The notes beneath the pieces are model-generated. The model was not told the DNA's origin and did no database searches. It was given only the letters and a program-made list of their open reading frames with translations. From Bdellovibrionales bacterium (lineage in GTDB: Bacteria > Bdellovibrionota > Bdellovibrionia > Bdellovibrionales > UBA1609), in assembly GCA_014323935.1 (NCBI GenBank), contig JACOND010000002.1, positions 118,691 through 182,690 of the forward strand: a stretch of DNA of 64,000 nucleotides, in the 5' to 3' direction. The position numbers and the translations under genes were made by a program. The number at the start of each line of letters is the position of its first letter. The stretch's first letter is position 1. Shown one piece after another: positions 32,708 to 42,367 of the stretch.

Positions 32708-33518
32708 ATTTAAGTATGATGAAAAAAGAAGACAAATTTGTCCTCTTTCAGGAGGTAAGGATTCCACAGCTTTAGCTATTTTTTTGAAAGATAAAATTCC
32801 AAATTTAGAATATGTTTTTTGTGATACAGGAAGTGAATTGCCTGAGACTTATGAATACTTAGATAAGTTAGAGGCTTTTTTATGTAAAAAAATTGTCCGT
32901 TTAAACAGTGAGAAAAACTTTGATTACTTATTAAAAAAACATTCTGATTACCTCCCTTCACCAAGAGCTAGATGGTGTACCATAGAAATGAAAATCAAGT
33001 CTTTTGAAAAATATATTGGAGAGGATTTAATAGAAAGTTACATTGGAATTAGAGCTGATGAAAATCGACAAGGCTATATCTCAAAAAAAGATACCATTTT
33101 CCCTCGTTATCCTTTTAAAGAAGAAGGAATCGATATTAACGGAGTGAATAAAATTTTAAAAGATTCAGGAATTGGTTTGCCAAAATATTATGAATGGAGA
33201 GTTCGTTCAGGTTGTTATTTTTGTTTTTTTCAAAGAAAAATCGAATGGGTTGGTCTTTTAGAAAAACATCCCGAGTTATTTGAAAAAGCAAAGAAGTATG
33301 AAACTCAAAATTATAAAGGAGACCATGTTTGTTTTACTTGGATTGAAGGTCAGAGTCTAAAAGATATAGAAAAAAATAAAGAACAAATTAAAAAAGACTA
33401 TCAAAAAAGAATGGAAAAGGCTTTAAAAAAACAAAAAGGTAAAAATATAACAGATGTTTTTAAAGAAACTGTCAATGACGATGATCAAGAAGATGCTTGT
33501 TTGATTTGTGACCTATAA
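32700..33518 (+). CDS. sspD: PAPS reductase-like (DndC/SspD-type) ATP pyrophosphatase
   Basis: PP-loop CPLSGGKDSTALAIFL; SPRARWCTIEMK; SGCYFCFFQRK. Start overlaps the sspC stop by 8 nt. Confidence 0.88.
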   Translation: MFKFKYDEKRRQICPLSGGKDSTALAIFLKDKIPNLEYVFCDTGSELPETYEYLDKLEAFLCKKIVRLNSEKNFDYLLKKHSDYLPSPRARWCTIEMKIKSFEKYIGEDLIESYIGIRADENRQGYISKKDTIFPRYPFKEEGIDINGVNKILKDSGIGLPKYYEWRVRSGCYFCFFQRKIEWVGLLEKHPELFEKAKKYETQNYKGDHVCFTWIEGQSLKDIEKNKEQIKKDYQKRMEKALKKQKGKNITDVFKETVNDDDQEDACLICDL

Positions 33519-33720
33519 AAGCTTTATTTAAAATAATAATTATTAGAATTTATAAGTGTCTGAAAATACATTTTTGCATTTAGCTATTTTATGAGCTTGT
33601 AAGGTTTTTTAGAGTCTTTACTTTTTTATAAAAGACTTTATTTATTATTAACTCATTTCCTGGAGTGAATTTATAATTATCAAAATAAATTAGTCTCAGA
33701 ATTTTATATATAAAAATTAA

Positions 33721-34175
33721 TTTAAGTCATAAAAAACTAAACTTATGGGAATTATAACTTTCTAAAAATTGTGTTTTAGCCTTTAAATTCAAGAGTTTTA
33801 AGAGCTTAAAATAAATAAGAGAAAACGAAGTTTTAGGGATTTCCTAAACTATATTAAAGATAGAGGCACAAAAAGATTAAAAATGAATCTATCTAAAGAT
33901 CAATATGGGAAAATGGACTAATATGTGGAAATATAATCTTAGTAAAGGACATTCCTCAACCAATAAATTTACCTATAATCATCTAGCTATTTTTCATGAA
34001 AAACTTGTTAAGAAACATAATCAAATATGTCTAGATCACAATCATAAGAAAGGAGAAATAAAGAGTATTTATGCGGAGACTGTAATGCAAACATTGGAAG
34101 AATTAAAGAAAAAATAAGGATTTGAAAGAGGGCTATTTTTTGTTTACAAGGAAAAATAAGGAATTTTATTTTTTA
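33721..34175. repeat. Imperfect direct repeat, copy A (degenerate element between sspD and sspE)
   Basis: Shares 'gtgttttagcctttaaattcaagag.tttaagag.ttaaaataaataagagaaaac' and 'aaagaggg.tattttt...acaaggaaaaataaggaattttattttttaaa' with 35860-36215. Confidence 0.7.
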
Positions 34176-34577
34176 AAATACTTCTTATTTAAGTGATTCC
34201 GGAACAAAGAGAATCTTCTTGCTCAATTTAGAATGAAAGAATTTACAGCTCCAATAATGATAGAGACAGAAATTTTAGAGATTAGTGATTCCTTAAAAAA
34301 GTTTATTGATTTGCATTTTTTTACCTGTTTTTTATAGAAATTTCTTTTTGTATTTACCTCTTCTTTCAAAAAAATCCAAATAAAAAGATCGTATACAACC
34401 ATTTTAGATATTTCAAAAATAAGCCTATTTCAAAATCTTTAATATTAAAAATACTTCTAAATTTTTCCTTCCTTACTCTCTAACTTTTTCTTTTTTTTTT
34501 TTGAAAAGCTCAAGCCTTAATGAATTTTAAAAACAACATTGACATCATAATAAACTTTTAATTATTAATGTTGTTAG

Positions 34578-35332
34578 GTGAAATTTAAAATTTTATTCTC
34601 TTTGTTAGTTTTTTTAGGTTTATTAGCTTCTATAAACTGGCATTTGTACCAAAAATATGACAAAAAGAATTCTAAAATAGCAAGTAACAAATCCTATGCT
34701 AAAAAACTAAGCTATGTTAGTGAATTATTTTGGAAAAATGTAACTCCAGAACAGCTCGAAGAAACTCTAAAAAATATGGAAAATGTCAATCAAAACGATA
34801 ATAACAATCGAAATATACTTCATTTTTTAATTTTATCAGGGAAAAAACCAGAAATAATTGATTGAATTATTTCTTACGGAATAGATTATAAATCTAGAGA
34901 TGAGCTAGGTGCAACTCCCCTTCATTATGCTGTTGTTAGAGAAATAGAAGCTTATAAATGGGTTAAAAAACTACTTAAATATATGATAGATGATATAGAT
35001 TATTCTTGATAGCAGACATGGAGCTAGTCCCTTAATATGGGTCTTACACAATAGGCAATCCATTGATGTGATACAGCTTTTGTTAGAAAAAGGAGCTAAC
35101 CCTAACCTACAAAGTAAAAATCACAAATCCACACCTCTTAATGGCAGCTTCTACAAGAAATACAAGAAAAAACATTTCGTTTATAGACGAAAAGACCATT
35201 CAGCTTTTGCTTGATTACAAAGCAAACATAAACATTAAAAATTTAGAAGGAAAAACGGCTTTAGATTTTATGAAAGATAATTCTGATTTTAGAGAAACAG
35301 AACTTTTTAAAAAACTTTACTTAAAAAAATAA
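34578..35332 (+). pseudogene. Ankyrin-repeat protein with signal peptide, disrupted by stop and frameshift
   Basis: ORF 34578-34865 (KFKILFSLLVFLGLLAS... NILHFLILSGKKPEIID*), then GATPLHYAVVREIEAY, then ankyrin-like NIKNLEGKTALDFMKD in ORF 35141-35332. Confidence 0.75.
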
Positions 35333-35390
35333 GATATTTTATAATTTAGATTCTTGAGTTTAAATAAACAAAATAACTTTTGAAATGAAA

Positions 35391-35808
35391 TGTCTTTCTA
35401 TTTAAGCTTATCTGAAATAAAAATCTTACAAATAGAAACAACTAGTACATGTAATTTATCCTACCCTCAAGTGAACGTATTCATAAAGGTAGGACATTGT
35501 CCGGACTTCCTATGAGTGAACAACCAGAGGATTATAATAAAATTTTTTATAAAGAATATCTTCCAAAATTAAAGAAAGTTTATTTATAGGGAATTTTAGA
35601 TTGTTTCTAAAAATCTAAATTATATTTTAAACATACTTTACAAAAGGAAAATAAAAAGCATAATATTTACAAATGGAAGTCTAAGAAACAAATTGTATTG
35701 GGAAAATTTAGGGAAGTTATTTTCACAAACAGGAAGTGTTGCTGTTTTTTCCATAGATGGATTAAGAGATACAAATTCTATTTATCGAGTTAATAGCCAA
35801 TGATATAA
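35391..35808 (+). pseudogene. Decayed radical SAM paralog of the gene at 25558-26664
   Basis: 'EIKILQIETTSTCNLSYPQ', 'EQPEDYNKIFYKEYLPKLKKV', 'IIFTNGSLRN..YWENLGKLFSQTGSVAVFSIDGLRDTNSIYRVNSQ' mirror the intact gene across frameshifts and stops; cluster cysteines lost. Confidence 0.85.
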
Positions 35809-35859
35809 GTAAATCTTCCATTGCTCACAAATAGGTCATTACTATATAAATTTAATTTT

Positions 35860-36215
35860 TTAAATCATTCGGGAACTATAGACCTAACTTTTCAAAAATC
35901 CTGTGTTAGCCTTTAAATATAAGAAGTTTAAGAGATTAAAATATATAAGAAAAAACTAGAAGTTTTAAGGCTTACCAATTTATGAGATGATTCCCATCTT
36001 AAAAGAAAGCAAGTATTTAGAAAAAAGAAATTTGACCACATTTTAGAAAGAGTTGTTATAAAGCTGTTTCCGTATTACAGATGTAAAAAATTCCAGGAGA
36101 TATTTACTTCAAACTTGCAGAGGAAAGAGGTATCAAGATTATATTTTTTAAAACAAATTAAAGAGGGTTATTTTTTAGCTACAAGGAAAAATAAGGAATT
36201 TTATTTTTTAAATTT
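35860..36215. repeat. Imperfect direct repeat, copy B
   Basis: See copy A; the two copies bracket the ankyrin and radical SAM pseudogenes. Confidence 0.7.
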
Positions 36216-36309
36216 GGAAAGTTAAGTCCAATTCCCAACTTAATTAAATTTTTATTTGTGAATTATAAAAAAATATGATAAGCTTTTTTCTGGTTTTTTA
36301 ATTAAAATA

Positions 36310-38256
36310 ATGTCTGATAACAAAATAGAAGTTCAAGTTTTAGAAGGTCAAAGCAGGATTGGCTTAGCTAAACTAAAAGATATTTTACAAAGAAAATTAG
36401 TGATACCCTCCTATCAAAGACCTTATGCTTGGGATAAAGAAGACATAGAAGATATTTTTAAAACAATATCTTATACAAATAAAAATCAAGAAAATATTTG
36501 TTTTTTTGGATCAATAATTCTTTCTTCTGAAGATAATGCTTATCCTCAACAAGAAGAATACTATATTATTGACGGACAACAAAGAATCACTTCTTTTCTT
36601 TTACTAATAAGATTATTTCTAAAAAAAATAAATGAATTAATTAAAGATATAAATGGAAAAAATCAAAAGTATTCAGACATTCAAAAGATGAAAGACCTAT
36701 GGGAAAAACAATCTAAATTGGAAGAAAAAAAGAAAGATTTAGAAAATCTAATTAAAAAAGTTTCTCTAAGAAGAGAACAATCTCAAGGAACTGAAACCGA
36801 ACAGGATATTTTGAATTTTATTAAAGAAGGAGGCACAGATCTAAAAAATTCTTCTTTCAAAGAGATACAAACTACTATATATGAAGAAATAGAACGCACA
36901 GTAGATGAATGTAATAATATTTCAGATTTAAATTCAAAGACACCAGAAGATTTACAAAATATAAAATCCGTTTTACATTTATTAGATTTTATTTTAAATA
37001 ACATTAAATTTTGCTTTATTTGTATTACAGGTAAAAATTCAGAAAATTTTGCTATCAATTTATTTAATACTTTAAATACAACAGGACAACCTCTTACAGC
37101 TTTTGAAACTCTAAAATCAGAACTTTATACCATTAATCAAAAACTGTCAGAAGAAATTAACAAACTTCAAGATAAAATCATGAAAGAATATACAAAAAAA
37201 AGGCAAAAAGTTATTTCTCATACCGGAAAATTGCTATTATATCTACCCCTTTATAGAGGTGATTTTAAGGAAATTAATTATACTTTATCTAATACAAAAT
37301 TTAAGGATCAAAGAGAATATTTAAAACAAGTTTTATTAGATAAACCTCTTGATCAAAAAAAAGAAATTGCTCCGCAGTTAGTAGAAGATATAAAAACGAT
37401 TGATAACTTTTACTCAAAATACTGGTTAAAAAGAGAAACAAATAAAAAGTTACTTAAAAATAAAGATGAACAACTGTGTTTTCAGTTTTTATCAGATTTA
37501 AACCATGATCGCATTTTACCAATAATCATTCGTTTTTATAAAAGTAATAAGGATTCCCTTGGACAATGCGTAAAACACTGTACAGCCTTTTCAAGCCTTT
37601 GGAGAGCTTTTCATGAAGGAGGAACTTCTGGAATTGACAAAGCTTATAAAGAGATATCAAAAAATTTAAAAACTACTAAAATAATAAATTTAAATAAAGA
37701 ATTAAAAAAATGGTTTATTCAAAAGCTATCTTCTAAAAAAACAGAGGAATTAACATTAAATGATTTAAAAGATACATGGATAGAAAAACTTAAAACAAGT
37801 GCTGTCTATAAAAATAAAAAATTAACTAGATTTCTCTTATTCTTAGCCTATAACAAAAGATATTTTGATACTGAAAAAAACATATTAAAAAAAGGAAAAG
37901 GTCTTGACATTTTAGATATATTTTATTGGTTAGAAGTTTCAGATTATAAAACTATAGAACATATTATCCCTCAAAATAATAAAAAAGCCTTTGGTCTTGA
38001 TACTTTAGGAAATCTAACTCTCCTACCTCAATCTCTAAATTCTTCTTTAGGAGATAAATCTTTTAAAGAAAAACGCAAGGAATATAAAAAATTTTGCCAA
38101 ACGGAAAACGAAGATAAATATCCTTATCTTCCTCTTCTGAAACATATTTCTAATTATAATAAATTTACAGAAAAAGAAATAAAAGATAGGACAAAAATTC
38201 TTTCAGAATTTATCTGGGAAATATTAGTTGAAGACTGGTTAGGGTGGAAAGATTGA
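36310..38256 (+). CDS. sspE: DUF262/DUF1524 protein, SspE-like (PT-sensing NTPase/nuclease effector of the GmrSD family)
   Basis: IPSYQRPYAWDKEDIEDIF, YIIDGQQRITSFLLL; C-terminal HNH-type 'TIEHIIPQNN...LDTLGNLTLLPQSLNSSLGDKSFKEKRKEY'. Confidence 0.85.
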   Translation: MSDNKIEVQVLEGQSRIGLAKLKDILQRKLVIPSYQRPYAWDKEDIEDIFKTISYTNKNQENICFFGSIILSSEDNAYPQQEEYYIIDGQQRITSFLLLIRLFLKKINELIKDINGKNQKYSDIQKMKDLWEKQSKLEEKKKDLENLIKKVSLRREQSQGTETEQDILNFIKEGGTDLKNSSFKEIQTTIYEEIERTVDECNNISDLNSKTPEDLQNIKSVLHLLDFILNNIKFCFICITGKNSENFAINLFNTLNTTGQPLTAFETLKSELYTINQKLSEEINKLQDKIMKEYTKKRQKVISHTGKLLLYLPLYRGDFKEINYTLSNTKFKDQREYLKQVLLDKPLDQKKEIAPQLVEDIKTIDNFYSKYWLKRETNKKLLKNKDEQLCFQFLSDLNHDRILPIIIRFYKSNKDSLGQCVKHCTAFSSLWRAFHEGGTSGIDKAYKEISKNLKTTKIINLNKELKKWFIQKLSSKKTEELTLNDLKDTWIEKLKTSAVYKNKKLTRFLLFLAYNKRYFDTEKNILKKGKGLDILDIFYWLEVSDYKTIEHIIPQNNKKAFGLDTLGNLTLLPQSLNSSLGDKSFKEKRKEYKKFCQTENEDKYPYLPLLKHISNYNKFTEKEIKDRTKILSEFIWEILVEDWLGWKD

Positions 38257-39455
38257 TCTATTTTGACCACAACTCTACCACTTCTTATTCTCCTTCTGTG
38301 AGAAAATACCTTAAACAAGGTATTTTAGAAGATTGGTATAATCCTTCTTCTATTTATTTTAAAGCTCAAAACTTATATCAAAAAATCAGAGATTGTCGTC
38401 AATTTCTTTCAGAGTACTTAAATTGTTCTTCTAAACACTTGTTTTTTACCAGCGGAGCAACGGAATCTATTAATACTATTCTTTCTCTAGAGACACTAAA
38501 ACTTCATCAGTTATCTGGTTTTATCAGTTCTTTTTTAGAACATCATGCAACTCTCAAAAGATTGAATTATCTATCTAAGCAAAAAAAAGAGGTCTCTCTT
38601 GTTCATTGGATTACAAGTTATCAAGGAGAAATTGATTTAAATCAATTGGAGAAAATGTGTTTTAAATATCCTAAGTCTCTTTTATCTTTCTTAAGCGCTA
38701 ATAATGAAACAGGAGTGATTACAAACATAAAGACTATCCGTCAAATTGCTAAAAAATATCACTGCCTTATTCATGTAGATGCAGTTCAATCTTTAGGTAA
38801 AGAGCCTGTTGATTTAGAAGACTGGGATGTTGATTTTGTCAGTTTTTCAGGTCATAAAATCGGAGCTATGAAAGGAATTGGTTTATTATATGCTAAAAAA
38901 GCTTTTGCTCCTCTTATGCATGGAGGAGGACAAGAAAGAGCTTTAAGACCAGGAACTTACAATTATCCAGCTATTAAATCTTTCAAATTAGCTGTTCAAG
39001 ACATTGATTTAAAAAAACAGGATTATGTCAGAAAACTAAGAGATTATTTAGAAGATAAATTATTAACTCTTTCAAAAGAAAGCTTAGAAAAAAATCTATC
39101 AAGCTCTTTTGAAATTAATTGTAAAAATGCCAATCGCTTACCTAATACATCTAATATCTATTGTGCAGGTGTTGAAAATCATGTGCTTGTATTATCTCTT
39201 GCTCAAAAGGGACTATATATTTCATCTGGCTCAGCTTGCAATGAAGGTTCTACTGAACCTTCCCATGTTATAACAATGTTAAATGGCTCAGCTGATAAAG
39301 CTTATGCTAGATCTTGTATTAGGGTCTCTTTATCTCCCTCAAATACAAAACAAGAAGTAGATTTGTTAGAAATCTCTTTAAAGGAAATTTTGGATAAACA
39401 TATCTCATCATATCCAAAGAAATTTGAAGGAATTTTAGAATCCTCTAATCTTTAA
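38244..39455 (+). CDS. sspA: Cysteine desulfurase, SspA/DndA-like
   Basis: GTG start overlapping the sspE stop by 13 nt; IYFDHNSTT, HVDAVQSLGK, SFSGHKIGAMKGIG (PLP Lys), SSGSACNEG (active Cys). Confidence 0.9.
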   Translation: MERLIYFDHNSTTSYSPSVRKYLKQGILEDWYNPSSIYFKAQNLYQKIRDCRQFLSEYLNCSSKHLFFTSGATESINTILSLETLKLHQLSGFISSFLEHHATLKRLNYLSKQKKEVSLVHWITSYQGEIDLNQLEKMCFKYPKSLLSFLSANNETGVITNIKTIRQIAKKYHCLIHVDAVQSLGKEPVDLEDWDVDFVSFSGHKIGAMKGIGLLYAKKAFAPLMHGGGQERALRPGTYNYPAIKSFKLAVQDIDLKKQDYVRKLRDYLEDKLLTLSKESLEKNLSSSFEINCKNANRLPNTSNIYCAGVENHVLVLSLAQKGLYISSGSACNEGSTEPSHVITMLNGSADKAYARSCIRVSLSPSNTKQEVDLLEISLKEILDKHISSYPKKFEGILESSNL

Positions 39456-39906
39456 TCATCCCTTTAAATAGCTGTATCAATAAAAAAAGGGAATTTCCGT
39501 AGTTAGAAAAAACAATGGTCTTCCTTATTTATTCCATTTGGATAAAAAACCTCAAGATATTTTTTACCATTGTCTGGTCAATAAAAATCGACACACAGAA
39601 ACAGAACGAACTTGTTATAAAATTAGAACCATAAAATTCAGGGAACTTTAAGTATATCTAAATTATAAGAGAAAGCTTATTTGAGTAATTTATAAATCAA
39701 GTTGTCTGCTTGGAAGTAGATTCAATATATAAAGTATGTAACAAGAGGGAATAAAAAACCTTAAAATCCTTTGAAACAAATTGCTGAAAAAATAAACTTG
39801 TCTATCTAATTTGAAAGCTGAAAAATATCAAAAAGACCCCTCTTTTTCAGTAACTATTATTAAATAGAAAAAGAGAGATCTTTTGAACCAAAAATTAGTT
39901 TAAAAC

Positions 39907-40308
39907 TTATTGAAAAATGAGATATCTATAACCTCTATTGCTTGTCTGATAGGGGTTTCTACCTGTAGAATCTTTTATATCTGGATCTGCTCCTAATTCC
40001 ATTAATTGATATACATAATCATTACACAAAGTATTATTTCCTCCAGCAAATGCATAATGGAGAGCTGTCCTCCCTTTGTTATCTGTAGCATTTACAGGTA
40101 TTCCTTTACTTATTATTTCCCTTAAATCGTCCATATCAGGTCTAGAAACAAATAGGTTTAGTGTATGACAAGTAGCAATAGCTAAGTGCAACTCTGTAGC
40201 TCCAACCCGTCGAAGAGCATACAAATAATCAGATGCATGAACATGGATACTTATGAAGAGTATTATTACCCCGATTAATTTACATAATTTCTTTTTAATA
40301 AAATTCAT
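39907..40308 (-). CDS. Secreted ankyrin-repeat protein
   Basis: Signal peptide MNFIKKKLCKLIGVIILFISIHVHAS; ankyrin repeats 'ATELHLAIA', 'KGRTALHYAFAGG..', 'ELGADPDIKDSTGRNPYQ'. Confidence 0.78.
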   Translation of the reverse strand: MNFIKKKLCKLIGVIILFISIHVHASDYLYALRRVGATELHLAIATCHTLNLFVSRPDMDDLREIISKGIPVNATDNKGRTALHYAFAGGNNTLCNDYVYQLMELGADPDIKDSTGRNPYQTSNRGYRYLIFQ

Positions 40309-40821
40309 CTTACCTCCTTTATTTTATAAGATAGATAAACAATAAACTAAAACAATATTTTTATACAAAAAAATTCAGAAAATTATACGCTTGATTGCAG
40401 TAAATAACCTAGACTATCATTGATCTTATGAAAAAAAAATTTGTTTTAAGTAGTTTTGAGTTTCAAAAATATTTCAATACAGATTTTAAATGCTTAAATT
40501 TTTTAGAAAAAATTTATTATGAAAAAGACGGAGTAAAATGTGGGCATTGTAGCTCAAAGAATATATCAAAGAAAAACAAAAAAACAGGTTTTTACTTTTG
40601 TAAGAATTGTAATAAAAGGTTTAATGTTAGAACAAACACAATCTTTTACAGATCTAAAATAAAACTTAGTAAATGGTTTTATGCTATCTATTTACTACAA
40701 ACTTCTAGGGGAGGAATTTCAAGTCTTCAATTATCGAAACAAATAAGATTAAGACAAGCAACTGCTTGGTTTATGCTTCACAGAATAAAAAAAGCTGGTA
40801 AAGAAAAAATGATAAAGTGGA

Positions 40822-40830
40822 GGGGGGGGG
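40822..40830 (+). repeat. G9 homopolymer in the transposase
   Basis: tggaGGGGGGGGGtatc. Confidence 0.95.
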
Positions 40831-41055
40831 TATCGATCTTCAAGTAGATGAGATCTATTTTGGAGAACTGGCTGAAAACAAATCCATAACTAAAATTCAC
40901 CCTGGAAAGAATCAAAGAAATAAGAACTGGTAGTAAAGTTAAAATGATACTAAACAGTTGAAAATTTATAGGATAGCATTTAAAAATATTAAAAAAAAGC
41001 AACCACGAATAATGCGGTTGAAAGTGTTTAGATTGTTATAAACAAGAGAACACAT

Positions 41056-41063
41056 GGGGGGGG
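41056..41063 (+). repeat. G8 homopolymer near the transposase 3' remnant
   Basis: cacatGGGGGGGGtatc. Confidence 0.95.
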
Positions 41064-41255
41064 TATCATCACTTTTCTAAAAAGCACTTGAGTAGGGATT
41101 GAGATGAATTTGCTTTTAGACTTTATTGAGTTAATTTGTGAAATAGACACTAGGAACAATGTCAATATTTTATATTATATATAATTTTATTTCTTTTCTT
41201 AATTTAAATTTAAAAATTATATTGACAAACTTATTTTTTTTTATAATCATAAAAA

Positions 41256-41954
41256 ATGATTCTTTATATTTATGAACATTGTCCTTACTGCGTAAAAGCT
41301 CGCATGATTTTTGGACTTAAAAAACAAAAGATAAAAATTAAAACTCTTCTTAATGATGATGAAAAAACTCCTCATTCCATGATCGGAGCTAAGATGGTTC
41401 CTATTCTAGAATATGAATCTGGACAATTTATGCCAGAAAGTCTTGATATTATCAATTTCATTGACAAAAAATATCCCCCGCAACAAGTGCAAAGCACTGA
41501 AAGCTCAAAGCTTCTAAACTGGATAAATAAAAACAACCTCCTTTGTTACTCACTAGCTATGCCTCGTTGGGTTCAAGCTCCTTTAGAGGAATTTAGTACT
41601 TCCTCAGCTAAAACTTATTTTGAAAATAAAAAAACAGCTTATATTGGTTCTTTTAAAAAACGTTTAGATGACAGTTCTTTGCTCATAGAACAGATGGAAA
41701 AAGAACTTGAATCTTTAGAAAATGTTTTAAAGGAAGAATCTCTGTTTTTTGAAGAGAAGATAAGCTTAAATGATTTTCATCTTTTTGCTTTTTTAAGATC
41801 TTTAAGTATTGTAAAGGATTTATCTTTTCCTGAAAAAACTCTGTCTTACATGAAAAATCTATCAAAAGTCTGTCAAATTCTCTTCAGTCACCCTAATCTT
41901 TTAATTTCTTATTGCATTAAAAGCATTTGTTTAAAAAAATTTATCTTGACTTGA
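41256..41954 (+). CDS. grxB: Glutaredoxin 2 (GrxB, GST-like)
   Basis: MILYIYEHCPYCVKARMIFGLK...LNDDEKTPHSMIGAKMVPILE...MPESLDIINFID. Confidence 0.92.
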   Translation: MILYIYEHCPYCVKARMIFGLKKQKIKIKTLLNDDEKTPHSMIGAKMVPILEYESGQFMPESLDIINFIDKKYPPQQVQSTESSKLLNWINKNNLLCYSLAMPRWVQAPLEEFSTSSAKTYFENKKTAYIGSFKKRLDDSSLLIEQMEKELESLENVLKEESLFFEEKISLNDFHLFAFLRSLSIVKDLSFPEKTLSYMKNLSKVCQILFSHPNLLISYCIKSICLKKFILT

Positions 41955-42328
41955 TTTGTAAAAAAAAGAAAATCTACCAATTAATGACAGGTTGGATCAC
42001 TTTAGAAGAATATTCAAAACAAGAAAGAATAAGTCTTTCAAATCTTCATGAAAAGATCAAAAACTTAGAAATACCCTATAAACTAGAAGAGGGACAGTAT
42101 TTTATAAAGTTAGAAGAAACAAAGGAAAATAAAATTAACCAAAAAGAAAAGGAAATAAAAATTCTAAAATCAGACAAAGAAGATCTTTTAAGTTTAGTTT
42201 CTCTTTTAGAAAGCAAAAATGAAGAATTAGAAATTTATTTTAAATCTTTAAAAAATGATTACACAGATCTTCTGCAACTCCTATCTTTTTTAGAAACAGA
42301 AAATAAGAAGTGGAAACAACAGGTATAA
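41927..42328 (+). CDS. Hypothetical coiled-coil protein
   Basis: C-terminal heptad-like region. Likely start at ATG 41984 (MTGWITLEEYSKQERISLSNL, HTH-like). Confidence 0.5.
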   Translation: MFKKIYLDLICKKKKIYQLMTGWITLEEYSKQERISLSNLHEKIKNLEIPYKLEEGQYFIKLEETKENKINQKEKEIKILKSDKEDLLSLVSLLESKNEELEIYFKSLKNDYTDLLQLLSFLETENKKWKQQV

Positions 42329-42367
42329 AAAAACTCCTGTCTTTATTAATAAAAAGCTAAAAAACAG

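Larger units (their letters stand above)
40428..41130 (+). pseudogene. IS1595-family (ISXO2-like) transposase remnant, frameshifted at poly-G and internally deleted
   Basis: Zn-ribbon CGHCSSKN...CKNCNKRFNVRTNTIFYRSKIKLSKWFYAIYLL; after G9 another frame gives DLQVDEIYFGE (catalytic Asp); at 41064 'YHHFSKKHLSRD*DEFAF' resembles the conserved C-terminus. Confidence 0.82.

Noticed and set aside
28306-33518. Classical DndABCDE/DndFGH or BREX system
   Set aside because: No DndB/DndE, DndF-H, BrxA/B, PglZ or methyltransferase seen; DUF4007 + ATPase + PAPS-reductase-like + DUF262 fits Ssp better.
33905-34117. 70-aa ORF MGKWTNMWKYNLSKG...
   Set aside because: Lies inside the degenerate direct repeat, no recognisable family; not called as a gene.
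36310-38256. Stand-alone type IV GmrSD restriction enzyme
   Set aside because: Same domain family, but the immediate sspA overlap and nearby sspBCD make an SspE role more likely; not fully excluded without phylogeny.
39470-39660. Possible coding remnant (RKNNGLPYLFHLDKKPQDIFYHCLVNKNRHTETERTCYKIRTIKFREL)
   Set aside because: No start codon and no family recognised; too short to support.
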